This document shows positions 33,254 through 33,413 of a DNA stretch of 33,413 bases, in pieces. Below the pieces are notes generated by a model. That model saw only the letters and a list, made by a program, of their open reading frames with translations. It ran no database searches and had not been told where the DNA came from. Position 1 is the stretch's first letter, and each line of letters starts with the position of its first letter. The DNA is from an uncultured Lachnospiraceae bacterium. Lineage in GTDB: Bacteria; Bacillota; Clostridia; Lachnospirales; Lachnospiraceae. The DNA lies in NCBI GenBank assembly GCA_910579225.1, contig CAJTTI010000032.1:1-33413 (forward strand), given 5' to 3'. A program made the translations under genes and the position numbers.

Positions 33254-33413
33254 GTTGTACAGAGGATGCAGTAACCAGTCGGCAGTGCAACAAATGACGT
33301 GAAAACCAGTTTTTGTACCATAACAGCACAGACAGAATTATTATGCAAAAAGGAGAATGAAGATTGAAAATGAAAAGTAGAGGGTATCCATTACCTTAAG
33401 CACACAACAAACA
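33254..33413 (+). other. Leader downstream of the T-box, with a tiny reading frame
   Basis: No gene is complete here. AAAAAGGAG (33347-33355) is followed by a TTG (33364) and an ATG (33370) in one frame. From the ATG it reads MKSRGYPLP and then TAA (33397-33399). A different-frame ATG at 33357 is only two bases from the ribosome site and gives seven codons. The sequence ends 14 bases after the TAA, so what follows is not visible. Confidence 0.35.

Noticed and set aside
1..33413. CRISPR arrays, insertion sequences, prophage genes, att sites, tRNA or rRNA genes
   Set aside because: No regularly spaced repeats, transposase, integrase, phage protein or tRNA cloverleaf was recognised on reading both strands. 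A tool-based scan could still find a short or degenerate one.

Overview
The window (33.4 kb, no rRNA or tRNA gene seen) looks like chromosome from an anaerobic gut Firmicute, most likely a Lachnospiraceae-type Clostridium. The evidence is the indirect Asn/Gln-tRNA route (gatCAB), a DUF3048 lipoprotein, a YkuD/PG-binding cell-wall enzyme, a CdaR/PucR-type regulator ahead of ftsEX, a T-box leader, strong AGGAGG ribosome sites and moderate GC with AT-rich gaps. The genus is not determined.

Layout. 1-3119: end of gatC, gatA and gatB in one operon, closed by an intrinsic terminator. 3296-6181: a YkuD L,D-transpeptidase and a lone citrate synthase with a perfect palindrome in its upstream region. 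6281-8900: a DUF3048 lipoprotein and an HtrA-type protease, divergently transcribed, with a direct-repeat operator at the protease promoter. 9081-12061: a divergent ClpX-type unfoldase, a signal peptidase II-like protein and a DUF3810 membrane protein, closely packed. 12127-12561: a small membrane-anchored protein on the minus strand. 12853-18155: PucR-type regulator, ftsE, ftsX, an M23 coiled-coil hydrolase and an S41 protease, which reads as a cell-division/cell-wall module. 18324-23109: two convergent class A penicillin-binding proteins sharing a long terminator hairpin. 23382-26780: a run of small soluble and regulatory genes (DUF1801, WYL regulator, zinc ribbon, ECF-like sigma factor, DUF2461). 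26906-27862: patatin-like lipase. 27863-28593: an AT-rich gap without a convincing protein gene. 28594-32928: Fe-S aldo/keto reductase, purine nucleoside phosphorylase, shikimate-kinase-like protein, class I amidotransferase (minus strand) and an M19 dipeptidase. 32938-33413: promoter and T-box leader, apparently tyrosine-specific, for a gene beyond the window.

The most interesting part is 27911-28382. The minus strand there carries a consensus sigma-A promoter (TTGACA, 16 bp, TATAAT with an extended -10 TG). About 440 nt later comes a perfect 12-bp hairpin followed by a U-rich tract. No sizeable reading frame lies between them. This looks like a free-standing structured non-coding RNA that I cannot assign to a known family. 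Secondary points of interest are the ClpX paralogue without the RKH loop, the shikimate-kinase-like protein with an altered substrate pocket, a leader module shared by ftsE and deoD, the 11-bp direct repeats at htrA, and a tiny Pro-terminated reading frame after the T-box.

Much of the window serves the cell envelope: peptidoglycan synthesis (two PBPs), crosslinking (YkuD), controlled cleavage (FtsEX plus M23), and proteolytic quality control outside the membrane (HtrA, S41) and inside it (ClpX-like).
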